From positions 1-55,065 of IMG/VR virus record IMGVR_UViG_3300002141_000068: 55,065 nucleotides of DNA. The stretch is one strand, 5' to 3'. This document shows, piece by piece, positions 7,675 to 16,066 of this stretch (position 1 is its first letter; the number at the start of each line of letters is the position of its first letter). Source of the stretch: a virus. A program made the translations under genes and the position numbers. The notes beneath the pieces are model-generated. The model saw only the letters and a program-made list of their open reading frames with translations, was not told the DNA's origin and ran no database searches.

Positions 7675-7804
7675 TTAACACCTCTCTGCATTCAATTAAT
7701 AAATCTCTTACCGCAAGATGATTGGCAAGTTCAGGATTAAACAGTCCACCCATTGATAGATAATCTGTAATCCTAGTTATTAGGTTCTGAACTTGCTCGT
7801 CCAT
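7664..7804 (-). CDS. Small conserved phage protein (46 residues)
   Basis: The ATG is at 7804 and the TGA lies inside the next gene's start. The core ITDYLSMGGLFNPELANH (about 11-28) followed by AVRDLLIECREVL is a pattern often seen in short phage proteins of unknown function. It overlaps the next gene by 11 nt, which supports real translation. Confidence 0.7.
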   Translation of the reverse strand: MDEQVQNLITRITDYLSMGGLFNPELANHLAVRDLLIECREVLNDI

Positions 7805-7805
7805 A

Positions 7806-8600
7806 TTACTTGTTCATCATTAGTGCGTTGAAGTTACTGGGAACAACAATGGTCTGCACTTTGCCATTCTTGATACCTTCTGAGATGTTCAACATGGCCT
7901 GTGCTTGCATAAACGCAATCGAGCTGCCGCTGTTATTGGCCAGTGCTGCCATACGACGCGATTCAGCTTCGGCAGTCTTGACTTCAACTTCTTTTTGTTT
8001 TAGCTCGTTCTTGGCCTTGACCAATTCGTTAGCTGAAGCCACAACTGAATCAGCTGGCACAATGTTACGAATCAAGACCTGACCAATTACAATCACACCG
8101 TCCATCTTTTCTTCTGCTAGAGTGCGAGTGATCTGTTCTTTGATTTCTGTTTCCATTGCCTGTCGGCTATCAGCCATATCCAATGCTTCGTATTTGCGAG
8201 CTGATTTGTAAATGGCATTGCGAGCGGCATTAAAGATGTAGTTGTACATCAAGTAAACATCGCCATTGTGAACAGCGTGGAAGCTACGGTTCTTGGCATT
8301 GTAAATCTCAGCTACCTGTGCTTGATTAATATTGTATGTAACCAATGCATCAAAGTCTTTCATTGTGCTATTATCTTTAGCCAACGGAGTCATGTCTTCG
8401 ACCTTAACTGAAATCTCTTTAATTGGGAATGTAAGCACACTACCAATCAGTGTTTGATTAAAGCTACCAGGAAGCAATTCACCTGTGCTAACCTGTTTGT
8501 CAAAACCAACTCGTAGACCGACTTCGCCGGTTTCAATACGAGTACAACCTGTGGCCAGAACAGCCGCAGCCAAAATAGAGAGAGTGAAAATACGCTTCAT
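7806..8600 (-). CDS. SPFH/prohibitin-family lipoprotein
   Basis: A 264-residue protein with a lipoprotein signal peptide (residues 1-18, lipobox ATGC with Cys19). An SPFH (band-7) domain follows (GEVGLRVGFDKQV near the start; FDALVTYNINQAQVAEIYN in the middle), then a C-terminal coiled coil (KNELKQKEVEVKTAEAESR). Family members form ring-like membrane scaffolds that control FtsH-type proteases. A phage copy may protect lysis or superinfection factors or modulate host proteolysis, which is inference. A sigma70-like promoter stands 60 bp upstream. Confidence 0.85.
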   Translation of the reverse strand: MKRIFTLSILAAAVLATGCTRIETGEVGLRVGFDKQVSTGELLPGSFNQTLIGSVLTFPIKEISVKVEDMTPLAKDNSTMKDFDALVTYNINQAQVAEIYNAKNRSFHAVHNGDVYLMYNYIFNAARNAIYKSARKYEALDMADSRQAMETEIKEQITRTLAEEKMDGVIVIGQVLIRNIVPADSVVASANELVKAKNELKQKEVEVKTAEAESRRMAALANNSGSSIAFMQAQAMLNISEGIKNGKVQTIVVPSNFNALMMNK

Positions 8601-8609
8601 TATGTTTCC

Positions 8610-8786
8610 TTAAATTAAAATAACAATCACGGCCATTACCGCACATGCTAGTAATGAGACAAGTATACTATAAGCAATGGATTTTGTCAAGGTCCATCGA
8701 TCCTTACCATCCATCTCTCTGACAATAGTAATGCCCAGATGAATCAAGATAGCAAGTACAACAAATACTAACCAAAGTCTAATCAT
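8610..8786 (-). CDS. Small two-span membrane protein (58 residues)
   Basis: The ATG at 8786 overlaps the upstream stop as TAATG, so it is preferred over an upstream ATG at 8849. There are two hydrophobic helices (about 4-20 LWLVFVVLAILIHLGITIV and 38-57 SILVSLLACAVMAVIVILI) around a charged loop (REMDGKDRWTLTKS). The family is not recognised. Confidence 0.65.
   Translation of the reverse strand: MIRLWLVFVVLAILIHLGITIVREMDGKDRWTLTKSIAYSILVSLLACAVMAVIVILI
8662..8690 (-). promoter_or_regulatory. Sigma70-like promoter TTGACA-17-TATACT
   Basis: The -35 is at 8690-8685 and the -10 at 8667-8662. It lies inside the 58-residue gene and points to the SPFH lipoprotein start at 8600. Confidence 0.65.
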
Positions 8787-9232
8787 TACTGGTAATTCTT
8801 GTCTACATTGACATTGGTCAGACCAGCAACTACTTGGAACTGGTCCCATGCTTTCTTAGCCGCTGGATTCCTTTCCAACTCACTATCCGGCAAACAGGTT
8901 TCTAACCAATATTCGGGCCTCCGCTGAGGATGAGCACCAAACTTGCGAGGCTGATGGAACTTGCCCTGTTCCCAAAGTTCAATAGTTACACTACGGTAAC
9001 GATCTTCGTCTTCGTCAGTGGTACCTGCCCATTCTGGATTACTACCACTAAACAATCCACGCATTGAAGTGACATCGGAACCACCACCATACCCTGCCCA
9101 GATACCTGCCCATTGATCAGCATCGTGTGGATCAAAATCTGTACGAGCAATAACAACAAGAACATCGTCGATATCTACACGACCTTCAACAATATCACGA
9201 ATACACCTACTATAACTTAGTCCGATTTTCAT
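8786..9232 (-). CDS. Conserved phage hypothetical protein
   Basis: A 148-residue protein containing the pattern TIELWEQGKFHQPRKFGAH then RRPEYWLETCLP (about 83-115), familiar from uncharacterised proteins of many phages. The first half is acidic and glycine-rich (WAGIWAGYGGGSDV). It is TAATG-coupled on both sides. No function known. Confidence 0.75.
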   Translation of the reverse strand: MKIGLSYSRCIRDIVEGRVDIDDVLVVIARTDFDPHDADQWAGIWAGYGGGSDVTSMRGLFSGSNPEWAGTTDEDEDRYRSVTIELWEQGKFHQPRKFGAHPQRRPEYWLETCLPDSELERNPAAKKAWDQFQVVAGLTNVNVDKNYQ

Positions 9233-9786
9233 TATTCTTCCTCTGTGTTAAAATCTTCACCGCCATGTTCTGTGCAGGCAGTTTTAATCCACCCACCACC
9301 TGTTCTAGTACCTGGCTTGCCACATTCTTCACAAGTTACACCCGACATGCTTTCTGCCATACGAGCCATTCCGTCAATTGTATCATCTCCACCGTCATAG
9401 TAGAAACGCAAGGTACCGAACTTTTCCTTAACCTGTGCCGCCACAACCTGTGTGCATGGTTGCCGGATGTCTCTCGGTTCAGTTACTAGTACTTCTTCTC
9501 GACGATCTTCAATGTCTCGCCACCCTTTGTAATATTCTTCAAACAGATCCCAATTACCTGCCTTGGCGTCGGCAAGCATTTTATTATATTTGAGATCAAA
9601 CTCGTGATTCTTGATGCTCCAATCAATATGATGTTGGATATTGCCACACAATTGATTTAGTATATTGTACCACCCATCACCACACTCAAATCCCCAACAC
9701 ATGGCTGTAGTCTGCATAGAGGCATTACGGTTGGCAAATATCTTTGGATATGCCTTGCATAGGTATTCGTCTAGTTCTTTTTTCAT
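9232..9786 (-). CDS. Conserved phage hypothetical protein with zinc-ribbon-like end
   Basis: A 184-residue protein. The N-terminal half is helical; residues about 121-145 (VKEKFGTLRFYYDGGDD) precede a Cys cluster (CEECGKPGTRTGGGWIKTAC) that looks like a zinc ribbon. It has the look of widespread phage proteins of unknown role. It is coupled to the gene downstream by TAATG. Confidence 0.75.
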   Translation of the reverse strand: MKKELDEYLCKAYPKIFANRNASMQTTAMCWGFECGDGWYNILNQLCGNIQHHIDWSIKNHEFDLKYNKMLADAKAGNWDLFEEYYKGWRDIEDRREEVLVTEPRDIRQPCTQVVAAQVKEKFGTLRFYYDGGDDTIDGMARMAESMSGVTCEECGKPGTRTGGGWIKTACTEHGGEDFNTEEE

Positions 9787-9788
9787 AA

Positions 9789-10013
9789 TTATTCTACCTC
9801 AAAATGTTCTTTAAGCAACCTAACTGCTAGATTCTCATCAAAGGGAAACGGTTCGTCTTTCCAATTAAGTAATACCTGACAGCTTTCTTGAATAATCAAC
9901 TTGGCCAAGTATTTCTGTAATTTTTTAATTTCCTCGTAGTCCAAAGTGGTCCAGGTATACGGTACGATTTTATCTAATGCTTTATCACTGAGTTCTTCAA
10001 TTTTATTTTTCAT
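9789..10013 (-). CDS. Small paralogous-family protein, member 1
   Basis: A 74-residue protein ending LAKLIIQESCQVLLN, then AVRLLKEHFEVE. This C-terminal layout (K-x-LIVxE, then a helix ending KxHFxVE) is shared with the genes at 12664 and 20643, so the three look like paralogues. It overlaps the next gene upstream by ATGA. Function unknown. Confidence 0.65.
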   Translation of the reverse strand: MKNKIEELSDKALDKIVPYTWTTLDYEEIKKLQKYLAKLIIQESCQVLLNWKDEPFPFDENLAVRLLKEHFEVE

Positions 10014-10255
10014 TTAAAATAGTCTCTGATTAGATCGCCGGTGTTGTTATTCTTTAACACAACTTTGGCTAACATCTCACCGTGTTTAACATAATTACTG
10101 TGATTGTCGTCAGCTATTGTAGCACATATTTTGGCAATATGCAATGTGTAGGCCTCTAATTCTTCTGGAGTAAATTCATAAAATTTTCTCAAAGGCCTTG
10201 CATTTTCAATTCGAGAATTTAATACAGTAAGTGAGTTGAACAGTTCTTGGTCCAT
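10010..10255 (-). CDS. Hypothetical protein
   Basis: An 81-residue, mainly helical protein (FTPEELEAYTLHIAKICA in the middle; GEMLAKVVLKNNNTG near the end). It is coupled to the next gene by a 4-nt overlap. It is weakly similar in layout to the small paralogous family but lacks the HFxVE end. Not recognised. Confidence 0.6.
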   Translation of the reverse strand: MDQELFNSLTVLNSRIENARPLRKFYEFTPEELEAYTLHIAKICATIADDNHSNYVKHGEMLAKVVLKNNNTGDLIRDYFK

Positions 10256-10270
10256 ATGCTACCCTCTCTA

Positions 10271-10525
10271 TTATTTTATCTCGTCCGGTGTTTCTGGAAA
10301 GTGGCTGATAATTAAATCTAATGCGGCAATAGTCTGCATGTTAATGCCCACATCTTCTGGATGTAGCCAATAACCTTTAGGGTTTGCTTCACTCTTTGGA
10401 TTCTTTTTCCATTGCTTGATCTCTTTTTTAAGATAGGCACGATAGTCTTTTAGATTCATGCTAGTAATACGATCAGCAGTCTCGCCGTCAATCCATTGAT
10501 AGGGTTTATGTTTAGCTTTGCTCAT
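10271..10525 (-). CDS. Conserved-type phage hypothetical protein
   Basis: An 84-residue protein, basic in the middle (LKKEIKQWKKNPKSEANPK), with GYWLHPEDVGINMQTIAAL followed by a helix ending HFPETPDEIK. It overlaps the BPSL0761-like gene by 14 nt. No function known. Confidence 0.65.
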   Translation of the reverse strand: MSKAKHKPYQWIDGETADRITSMNLKDYRAYLKKEIKQWKKNPKSEANPKGYWLHPEDVGINMQTIAALDLIISHFPETPDEIK

Positions 10526-10781
10526 TTGTTTTCTTTCCTAGGTCATACTCTTTAATCATCTTATATAGAGGATCAAACGGATCTCCTCTACGCTCTAGTA
10601 TGTCTGGCCTAGCCTCTGCTAACATACTGAGATAGTAGTCTTCGGGAAAATGTCGTAACACCCCCAATGCACGACGCCGAACTTCTTTTGGAACCCTTGG
10701 AGTCTTTCTTGAATCAAGAAGATCTTCACAAAGGCTCTTGGCGTACAAGATAGCACGATATCGTTCATCGGGCAAGGTCAT
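10512..10781 (-). CDS. BPSL0761-like phage protein
   Basis: An 89-residue protein starting MTLPDERYRAILYAKSLC and continuing RKTPRVPKEVRRRALGVL with RHFPED. This is the signature of the uncharacterised BPSL0761 family found in phages and prophages of proteobacteria. It is TAATG-coupled to the 202-residue gene. The family suggests, but does not prove, a proteobacterial host. Confidence 0.75.
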   Translation of the reverse strand: MTLPDERYRAILYAKSLCEDLLDSRKTPRVPKEVRRRALGVLRHFPEDYYLSMLAEARPDILERRGDPFDPLYKMIKEYDLGKKTNEQS

Positions 10782-11389
10782 TATTCATCCAATGAAGAAT
10801 TTAATACAGTTCTTGTATTTTCAATTTCTCTTTGATCTTCCATAAATCGGGCCGCATCTTCTTTAGTGATTTCGCCACTTTTAACTTGCTCAATTAGGTC
10901 TGCTATTGCCATATTGATGTACTCATTAAGAGTAATGTTTCGTTTGTGTGCTTCTAATGCCGCTTGCAAAAGAAGATCGTCTGGCAAGTCAATTGGTACA
11001 CTAACATCGGTGCTGTAATCTTCGCAATCTCGAATAGCTAACGCCTTTTGAATAAAGTCGTCATCTACTTCCAAATCCACATAGTCAACATCATCCCATG
11101 CTTGATTCATCATGGCTGAACGATCTTCTGCTTCCTTGCGATGCTTTTTAACTTTGCTAGGATTAATCATACGATAAGCACGGTCATTGGTATAGTCGCA
11201 CATGCTGACTTCGTAGACCTTATGTGTCTTGGTACTAAAGATAATGCTAAAACTGTGGCCACCCTTGCCGTGAACACCGTTCCAGCTGTCTAAGGTATAG
11301 GCATTCGGGCCGTAACACGACCAACCATAATCACTGCCCTCAGTGATCTTATAGTCGACTAATTCCATCCATTCTTTCATTGTGATCAT
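10781..11389 (-). CDS. Hypothetical protein with ribbon-helix-helix-like segment
   Basis: A 202-residue protein. The N-terminal part (YGWSCYGPNAYTLDSWNG) forms a compact unknown domain. Residues about 131-160 (VPIDLPDDLLLQAALEAHK, then NITLNEYINMAI) resemble a HicB/Arc-type ribbon-helix-helix domain as in antitoxins. The tail is acidic. A DNA-binding regulator is possible; no toxin partner is obvious beside it. Confidence 0.6.
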   Translation of the reverse strand: MITMKEWMELVDYKITEGSDYGWSCYGPNAYTLDSWNGVHGKGGHSFSIIFSTKTHKVYEVSMCDYTNDRAYRMINPSKVKKHRKEAEDRSAMMNQAWDDVDYVDLEVDDDFIQKALAIRDCEDYSTDVSVPIDLPDDLLLQAALEAHKRNITLNEYINMAIADLIEQVKSGEITKEDAARFMEDQREIENTRTVLNSSLDE

Positions 11390-11844
11390 TTTGTTTCCTT
11401 GGTTAGTTTAGCAATCAGTAACAGGTGGGCTAATGCTTTCTTTACTGGTTCATTAGTAGAGTATAGCATCATTGCTTCATCTTGTAAAGCCTTTATTCCT
11501 GCTTCGGCGATTTCTTTTGCACTAGGAATTTCAATGTAATACCGATCACTGCCAAATGCCTTTGATAAGTTTTCCCAGGCCTTCTTTTGCTTTTCCGTAA
11601 TAGGTGTGTGATGAGGACGCATTTCGCTGGCTCGTTGTATGGCCTTGCTCATAGCTTCCTCGGCAACTCGACTGGCAGCAAGTAAGGCGGCATAATCGGG
11701 ATCAATATTAAACATGCGTGTAGAACCGCCGGGGTAACACATGACAAGATGAGCACCTTTTGAAAAACTATCTACATAGGTACTATCATATTCAGAAACG
11801 GGTTTGTACCGTCGCCCTACTTTTTCGTAATATATTTTCTTCAT
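11386..11844 (-). CDS. Hypothetical protein
   Basis: The start is taken at the ATG at 11844 (MKKIYYEKVGRRYKPVSEY) because the upstream extension of the frame overlaps the glycosylase gene. It has 152 residues, mainly helical (YAALLAASRVAEEAMSKAI). It couples to the next gene by ATGA. Not recognised; the opening resembles many phage proteins that start YYEKVGRRYxPV. Confidence 0.65.
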   Translation of the reverse strand: MKKIYYEKVGRRYKPVSEYDSTYVDSFSKGAHLVMCYPGGSTRMFNIDPDYAALLAASRVAEEAMSKAIQRASEMRPHHTPITEKQKKAWENLSKAFGSDRYYIEIPSAKEIAEAGIKALQDEAMMLYSTNEPVKKALAHLLLIAKLTKETK

Positions 11845-12259
11845 TATTTGATTCCAAAGTATTTTCTTGCAAATATCGTTTGAGTTCTTTATCAGTGGGG
11901 TCGACATCATAGTTATTTTTGAAGAAAATTTCATAACTATCGCTACCGTATTTTCCGATGCCGTATAACATTGTAGCATCATCTCCATCCCAAGTCAAGT
12001 AGTCTTGGCTCATTCCGATTAGTCGTTTGTATCGTACATTTAACATACCCAGAGGTTGGATGATACTTTTAACAAAATCTTCATCGGCGTTGATCAATGT
12101 ATTGGGAGTAGGAAACCAATAAAGAAATTCTGGCAATGTTGTCTTAACTGGTTTTCTTCCAGTTTGGTTTAACATAATAACACCGACCATATGTTCCCAA
12201 CTATTTGATATCTGCTGTTGCACCATTAGGTCATCACGCAATGGTTCAAATGGACTCAT
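11792..12259 (-). CDS. MBD4-like HhH-GPD DNA glycosylase
   Basis: A 155-residue protein matching the catalytic domain of MBD4-type mismatch glycosylases. It has MVGVIMLNQTGRKPV (about 24-38), KSIIQPLGMLNVRYKRL (64-80), the helix-hairpin-helix LYGIGKYGSDSYEIF (98-112), and VDPTDKELKRYL (119-130), where Asp123 fits the catalytic aspartate. MBD4-type enzymes remove T or U from G mispairs produced by deamination. Its 3' end overlaps the next start by 53 nt. With uvsE it suggests a base-repair function. Confidence 0.8.
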   Translation of the reverse strand: MSPFEPLRDDLMVQQQISNSWEHMVGVIMLNQTGRKPVKTTLPEFLYWFPTPNTLINADEDFVKSIIQPLGMLNVRYKRLIGMSQDYLTWDGDDATMLYGIGKYGSDSYEIFFKNNYDVDPTDKELKRYLQENTLESNNEENILRKSRATVQTRF

Positions 12260-12271
12260 TAGTTAATCCCC

Positions 12272-12667
12272 TTAATACAAGTGTGGTTCGGTGGTAGGTG
12301 TATCTTTTAACACAGCCCAAACTTCTTCTTTAGTAGAATACACTAATCTGTGATTCTCTAGTACGGCTCTGCGAGCATCTTCTTTAAGATAGCACCAGTC
12401 ATCTACGGCTTTATAACTACCATAGGCTTCTTTTGGCATGTATTCTCGCATCCATCCAGACAATGACTTAAACGCATTAATTGTATTAGCAGGATGACTG
12501 CGGGCAATTGCGCGAGCAAAGTCATTGGCTAATATACTGGTAAAACAACTGCCAGGATTGTACCCGTGAACAAGATAGTTGTACATGGGGTCAGAAAATT
12601 CTTTAGGAACATCCCACCTGGAGAATGTTTCTAAGAGATTATTTCGGCTGTGATTAGTTAATTTCAT
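12272..12667 (-). CDS. Conserved phage hypothetical protein
   Basis: A 131-residue protein with YLVHGYNPGSCFTSILAND (about 31-49), then RSHPANTINAFKSLSGWM. This layout is common in uncharacterised proteins of large phages. It overlaps the 76-residue gene by ATGA. No catalytic motif seen. Confidence 0.7.
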   Translation of the reverse strand: MKLTNHSRNNLLETFSRWDVPKEFSDPMYNYLVHGYNPGSCFTSILANDFARAIARSHPANTINAFKSLSGWMREYMPKEAYGSYKAVDDWCYLKEDARRAVLENHRLVYSTKEEVWAVLKDTPTTEPHLY

Positions 12668-12894
12668 TCTTCAACTCCGTAAAAATGTTTCGCAATCTCC
12701 TCGTCTGCTGTGAGCAAAGGACCGCATAGTTCTAAAGGAGTCTTGTGATACAAATCATTCACAACTGTCCTACATTCCTCAACAATCAACTCGGCGAACT
12801 TTGCAGGATCACAGCCAGCAGGTGTGATGAACCCAGTCTTATCTGTATAATAAAATCCAGCCTGTTCAGCAAGTTGTCGAATTCGTTCGTTCAT
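12664..12894 (-). CDS. Small paralogous-family protein, member 2
   Basis: The ATG at 12894 is preceded by AAAGGA at a good distance and is preferred over an upstream in-frame start. The 76 residues begin MNERIRQLAEQAGFYY and carry KFAELIVEECRTVV and EIAKHFYGVEE, the hallmarks shared with the genes at 9789 and 20643. Function unknown. Confidence 0.7.
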   Translation of the reverse strand: MNERIRQLAEQAGFYYTDKTGFITPAGCDPAKFAELIVEECRTVVNDLYHKTPLELCGPLLTADEEIAKHFYGVEE

Positions 12895-13541
12895 ATAGTA
12901 TCCTTTACAATCTCTATCCAACGCTTTGTGACCAGCTCAACATATTTCACATTGGTCATTGTGCCCCAGAGATATAATCCCAGCGACCACCCGTCATTCA
13001 CCTCAATTAAAACTGGATTGCCATCAACTATGCCTATATCAATGCTATACCCAATTGGAGCAGATATATATTTGTCAATCATTTGTTTTACTACATTCGA
13101 CATCTGATCTTCATTTACCGCATCGTCACCATCGTCGTACCGTGAATATCCAGCAATCTCTTTATCGATTACATAATATCTATACTCAGAAGTAAATACC
13201 ACTGGATCAGCGACCCATACAGGTTCATTGTCCGGAACTATCTCGGTTATATCTCGTTTAATTGCTCCGGTAAATACCTTTGTGTGTTTGGGTTTAACAA
13301 ACAAATTAGATTTCACTGACGCATAATCGCTTGACCAAATACTCCTACCCAAGTACCCCACCAATTCAATCGGATAGCTAATATTATTAGGGAGTGTTAT
13401 GTTTCTAATGGCGCAATATTCTTTTACGAATTCAACTGTTCCGATTGGGATACAAACTTCACCTGAAAAAAATGTAAATGTTTTTAGATTTTCAAAGGAG
13501 CAAGGGTACCACATGAGATTGTCAGTTATGGTTATTGACAT
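12891..13541 (-). CDS. ATP-grasp enzyme (R2K-type)
   Basis: The start at 13541 has a strong AAGGAAAG ribosome-binding site; an ATG at 13586 coupled to the upstream stop is also possible. ATP-grasp traits are FVKPKHTKVFTGAI (nucleotide-binding strand with Lys), EYRYYVIDKEIAGYS, and the metal-binding end YSIDIGIVDGNPVLIEVND. R2K-clade members are common in phages and predicted to ligate peptides or amino groups. The substrate is unknown. The protein is about 216 residues, normal for this short clade. Confidence 0.75.
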   Translation of the reverse strand: MSITITDNLMWYPCSFENLKTFTFFSGEVCIPIGTVEFVKEYCAIRNITLPNNISYPIELVGYLGRSIWSSDYASVKSNLFVKPKHTKVFTGAIKRDITEIVPDNEPVWVADPVVFTSEYRYYVIDKEIAGYSRYDDGDDAVNEDQMSNVVKQMIDKYISAPIGYSIDIGIVDGNPVLIEVNDGWSLGLYLWGTMTNVKYVELVTKRWIEIVKDTI

Positions 13542-13582
13542 TTTCTCTTTCCTTAAGAAATCACCATACTGTAATAGATAAA

Positions 13583-13813
13583 TCATTCTTCAATTCCCAA
13601 TGTAGTTGGATTGTGATCTAATATATTGCCTTTGTCATCTGAATAGAAAGTAGCATCCTCATCTGTTATTGTGATACACAAATCACTATGACGCAAGTCA
13701 TAATCAGTATAATCAAAATTGGCTTTATATACTCTAAACCGATACCGACCATCAAAGCACCGAATCAATAATCCTTCTACGCCATTAGCTGATTGTTTAA
13801 GTTGTTTGTTCAT
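13583..13813 (-). CDS. Conserved phage hypothetical protein
   Basis: A 76-residue protein with GVEGLLIRCFDGRYRFRVY, then the acidic segment DYDLRHSDLCITITDEDATFY. This strand-rich layout is seen in small phage proteins of unknown role. It is joined by ATGA overlaps to both neighbours. Confidence 0.7.
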   Translation of the reverse strand: MNKQLKQSANGVEGLLIRCFDGRYRFRVYKANFDYTDYDLRHSDLCITITDEDATFYSDDKGNILDHNPTTLGIEE

Positions 13814-15012
13814 TTCATTACTTTTAAGATAATGAGGTCTTCGTTAAACCGCCCATTCATTACAGTTTCAGTTGCCTTGATCTTACCAAACCAAGCTTCA
13901 ATACGCTTCTGTGTATTCTGCTCTTTGAACTCTTTGAGCTGTTCTGGAGGCTTACGCAAAGTCTTTTGGAAACTCTTGTCAGTAAAGTTAGTAAGGCTTG
14001 TACCTTTTACCCCCAACCCTTCGGAACTCTTGGCAATGTACATACCCATCTTTCTATTCTTAGTATTGTAGATTACCACATACTGTGAACCGATGATTGT
14101 TGCCGGAGGTACTGACACGATTCCAAGTTTATCGTCTACTTGACGGAACTTCAACTTCTTGACCAATTCCTCTGCCGGCTTAACTTTCTTAGCACGGGGC
14201 TTCTTCATAATCTTTGCTTCAGCAATAATTTGGTCGCAAGCAGATTGGATGCTTTGATGGAAGTCAATCAATTTTTTAACATTCTTACGACTAACATTCT
14301 TGTAGCCTTCGCGCAACTGTTCATCGGCATTACCACTCGCAAGCTCAAGAAGCTCGTTAAGATTTGACTCAAAGAAATTCTTAATTTGTCGAGCGTGAAC
14401 ACCTTTGGCATTCTTTCCACGCAACAGATTAATCATCTTAAATGCTTTTGGATCAAATTCTTCAGGATCGGTAATCCAGCTATCGATAGCATAGTCCAGT
14501 TCTTCAGTCATCTGACCAGCTTGTTCACGGATACGATCTTGGATGCTAATTTCCGGAACCTTGACAGTAACGACAATTTCCTCTGGTACTTCTTTAATGT
14601 CATTAGCGCCGTCTTTAACGATACGCTTAATTTCAGCCTTAAGCCATTCTGCACTATTTTTACCGTTGTTAAATCCAGGATGAACAGCGGGCATACCTCT
14701 AAGCAAACATGCGGCAATAGCGCCGGCGGTTCCACTACACCGAGTGTCTTTAGTGTCTTTGAATGCTTGGATTTGGTCTCTGCTATATTCGTTCGCCGCC
14801 ATCCAATTGATAATAAGGGGCTTCAAATCCTTAGCAGATTTTTCCAAACGGTAATAACCCATAGCACCGTGAAAGAACCTAGTAAATTGATCACTGGTCC
14901 ATGTTTCGGTACCCTCCCATTTTGGGCTGTTATCTCTTTTAGCGGTTGTGCGATGCGCCTGCACCTGCTGGCTTGTCACTCGAACTTTGCGAACTGCGGA
15001 TTTGGTTGCCAT
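13810..15012 (-). CDS. Large basic conserved phage protein, function unknown
   Basis: A 400-residue, Lys/Arg-rich protein. The N-terminus (QQVQAHRTTAKRDNSP, then WTSDQFTRFFHGAMGYYRLE) leads to a helical middle with a Lys-rich stretch (KIMKKPRAKKVKPAEELVK, about 266-284). The C-terminal strand-rich domain ends MNGRFNEDLIILKV. It follows one of the strongest promoters in the window, so it is probably made early and in quantity. Basic charge and abundance suggest nucleic-acid binding. No enzyme motif is seen. Confidence 0.7.
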   Translation of the reverse strand: MATKSAVRKVRVTSQQVQAHRTTAKRDNSPKWEGTETWTSDQFTRFFHGAMGYYRLEKSAKDLKPLIINWMAANEYSRDQIQAFKDTKDTRCSGTAGAIAACLLRGMPAVHPGFNNGKNSAEWLKAEIKRIVKDGANDIKEVPEEIVVTVKVPEISIQDRIREQAGQMTEELDYAIDSWITDPEEFDPKAFKMINLLRGKNAKGVHARQIKNFFESNLNELLELASGNADEQLREGYKNVSRKNVKKLIDFHQSIQSACDQIIAEAKIMKKPRAKKVKPAEELVKKLKFRQVDDKLGIVSVPPATIIGSQYVVIYNTKNRKMGMYIAKSSEGLGVKGTSLTNFTDKSFQKTLRKPPEQLKEFKEQNTQKRIEAWFGKIKATETVMNGRFNEDLIILKVMK

Positions 15013-15043
15013 TTACTGCTCCTTTAAGTTTCAATATAGATAT

Positions 15044-15072
15044 ATTATAGCACCGTTTTACCACTTTGTCAA
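15044..15072 (-). promoter_or_regulatory. Consensus sigma70 promoter TTGACA-17-TATAAT
   Basis: A perfect -35 (15072-15067), a perfect -10 (15049-15044) and a 17-bp spacer. The -35 and the first part of the spacer (TTGACAAAGTGGTAAAA) are identical to the promoter at 45237-45265, suggesting a duplicated early promoter. Confidence 0.9.
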
Positions 15073-15377
15073 GGGTGTCGCAGATCAATTTTACCAGAAT
15101 TTGTTAAAAAGTCAGAGTATCTGAGAAAGAAAAGGGTCTTCTTTTTGGCATCAAAAAAATCCAAAGCAATTGAATCCTCACAATAGCTTCCACCTATATC
15201 TTGACTCCATTTTTGCTGTCGTCTTACGGTAAATCCTAAAACGGATTTCGTCTTTTCTCGAATTAGCAAAACGGATGATGGGTAATCTTTAGCAATCTGT
15301 GTATATATTTTGTTCCATTGTTCGAGAGTCAGGGCCACGCTTTTGATACGGTCAGTAGTTTCTATGTCATTCATCAT
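15069..15377 (-). CDS. Hypothetical protein
   Basis: A 102-residue protein with a helical start (LTLEQWNKIYTQIAKDYPSS) and a strand-rich second half (VLGFTVRRQQKWSQDIGG; IALDFFDAKKKTLFFLRYS). Its start overlaps the upstream gene by 11 nt. Not recognised. Confidence 0.6.
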   Translation of the reverse strand: MMNDIETTDRIKSVALTLEQWNKIYTQIAKDYPSSVLLIREKTKSVLGFTVRRQQKWSQDIGGSYCEDSIALDFFDAKKKTLFFLRYSDFLTNSGKIDLRHP

Positions 15378-15921
15378 CGTCCCAAGGCACAGTAACCCAT
15401 CCCAATTTTTTTAGATCTTCTCGGATTTCGTCAGTTACTACCCCCTCCGGGACATAGTCTCGTCCATCAGGGTCTGGCGTAGGCTCGTATCCATCCAATC
15501 CAAAACCATTTTCCTTGTTTCCAATTCCGCTACAGTACCAGTCAATGTAGTCACCTTTTTCTTGCATGTCAGCAACAATGCCGCCCGCCGAGCGCCAACT
15601 GGCACTCCAGCGTTGATCTTTTAGAATAGGGATTACATCCAATTTGATGAACTGCATATTGCACATGGCCGCATATAAGTTTTGGGCATAGTTATCCGAC
15701 CCCTTGACTTTGTCGCATATCCATGCGGTGCCACGGAGATCATACTCCATATTGTCTTTTTGCCATTCTGGATCGTTAATCTTGTTAGCTTCGTCAATTT
15801 TGATCTGTTCCCACATGTCAATATATGCTTGGTTAGGTTCTTCACCCTTTTCTTCTGCTCGCTTGATTGCGCCTTCTTTTTGGAAGGTGTGTCGTTCAGG
15901 ACTACTGTTTACTTTGGTCAT
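15367..15921 (-). CDS. Conserved-type phage hypothetical protein
   Basis: A 184-residue acidic protein with YDLRGTAWICDKVKGSDNY, AQNLYAAMCNMQFIK, WSASWRSAGGIVADM and DYIDWYCSGIG. The conserved-looking aromatic and Cys positions suggest a folded domain. It overlaps the zinc-finger-like gene upstream by 20 nt. No function assigned. Confidence 0.7.
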   Translation of the reverse strand: MTKVNSSPERHTFQKEGAIKRAEEKGEEPNQAYIDMWEQIKIDEANKINDPEWQKDNMEYDLRGTAWICDKVKGSDNYAQNLYAAMCNMQFIKLDVIPILKDQRWSASWRSAGGIVADMQEKGDYIDWYCSGIGNKENGFGLDGYEPTPDPDGRDYVPEGVVTDEIREDLKKLGWVTVPWDDDE

Positions 15922-16066
15922 TTGGTTTAGTGGGCCTATTATTACAAAAAAGACAATGCCTATCGGCGCAAGTATCCTCTAACCATCTGTTACAGGACTC
16001 GCAGTAATAGGCATCGTGCTCTGCTGAGTATTGTTTAGTTTCTTCGCAATTATGTCCAGAGTCCAT
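15902..16066 (-). CDS. Small Cys-rich zinc-binding protein (54 residues)
   Basis: The ATG at 16066 lies inside the end of the previous gene and the TAG overlaps the next start by 20 nt. Cys pairs (YYCESCNRWLEDTC, then RHCLFCNNRP) give at least two CxxC-type knuckles, consistent with a treble-clef or ribbon zinc site. It is supported by overlaps on both sides and by Cys spacing. Possible regulatory or adaptor role. Confidence 0.65.
   Translation of the reverse strand: MDSGHNCEETKQYSAEHDAYYCESCNRWLEDTCADRHCLFCNNRPTKPNDQSKQ

Noticed and set aside
14386-15027. 213-residue plus-strand frame opposite the 400-residue gene
   Set aside because: It is a shadow of the 13810-15012 gene with no ribosome-binding site and low-complexity F/S-rich composition.
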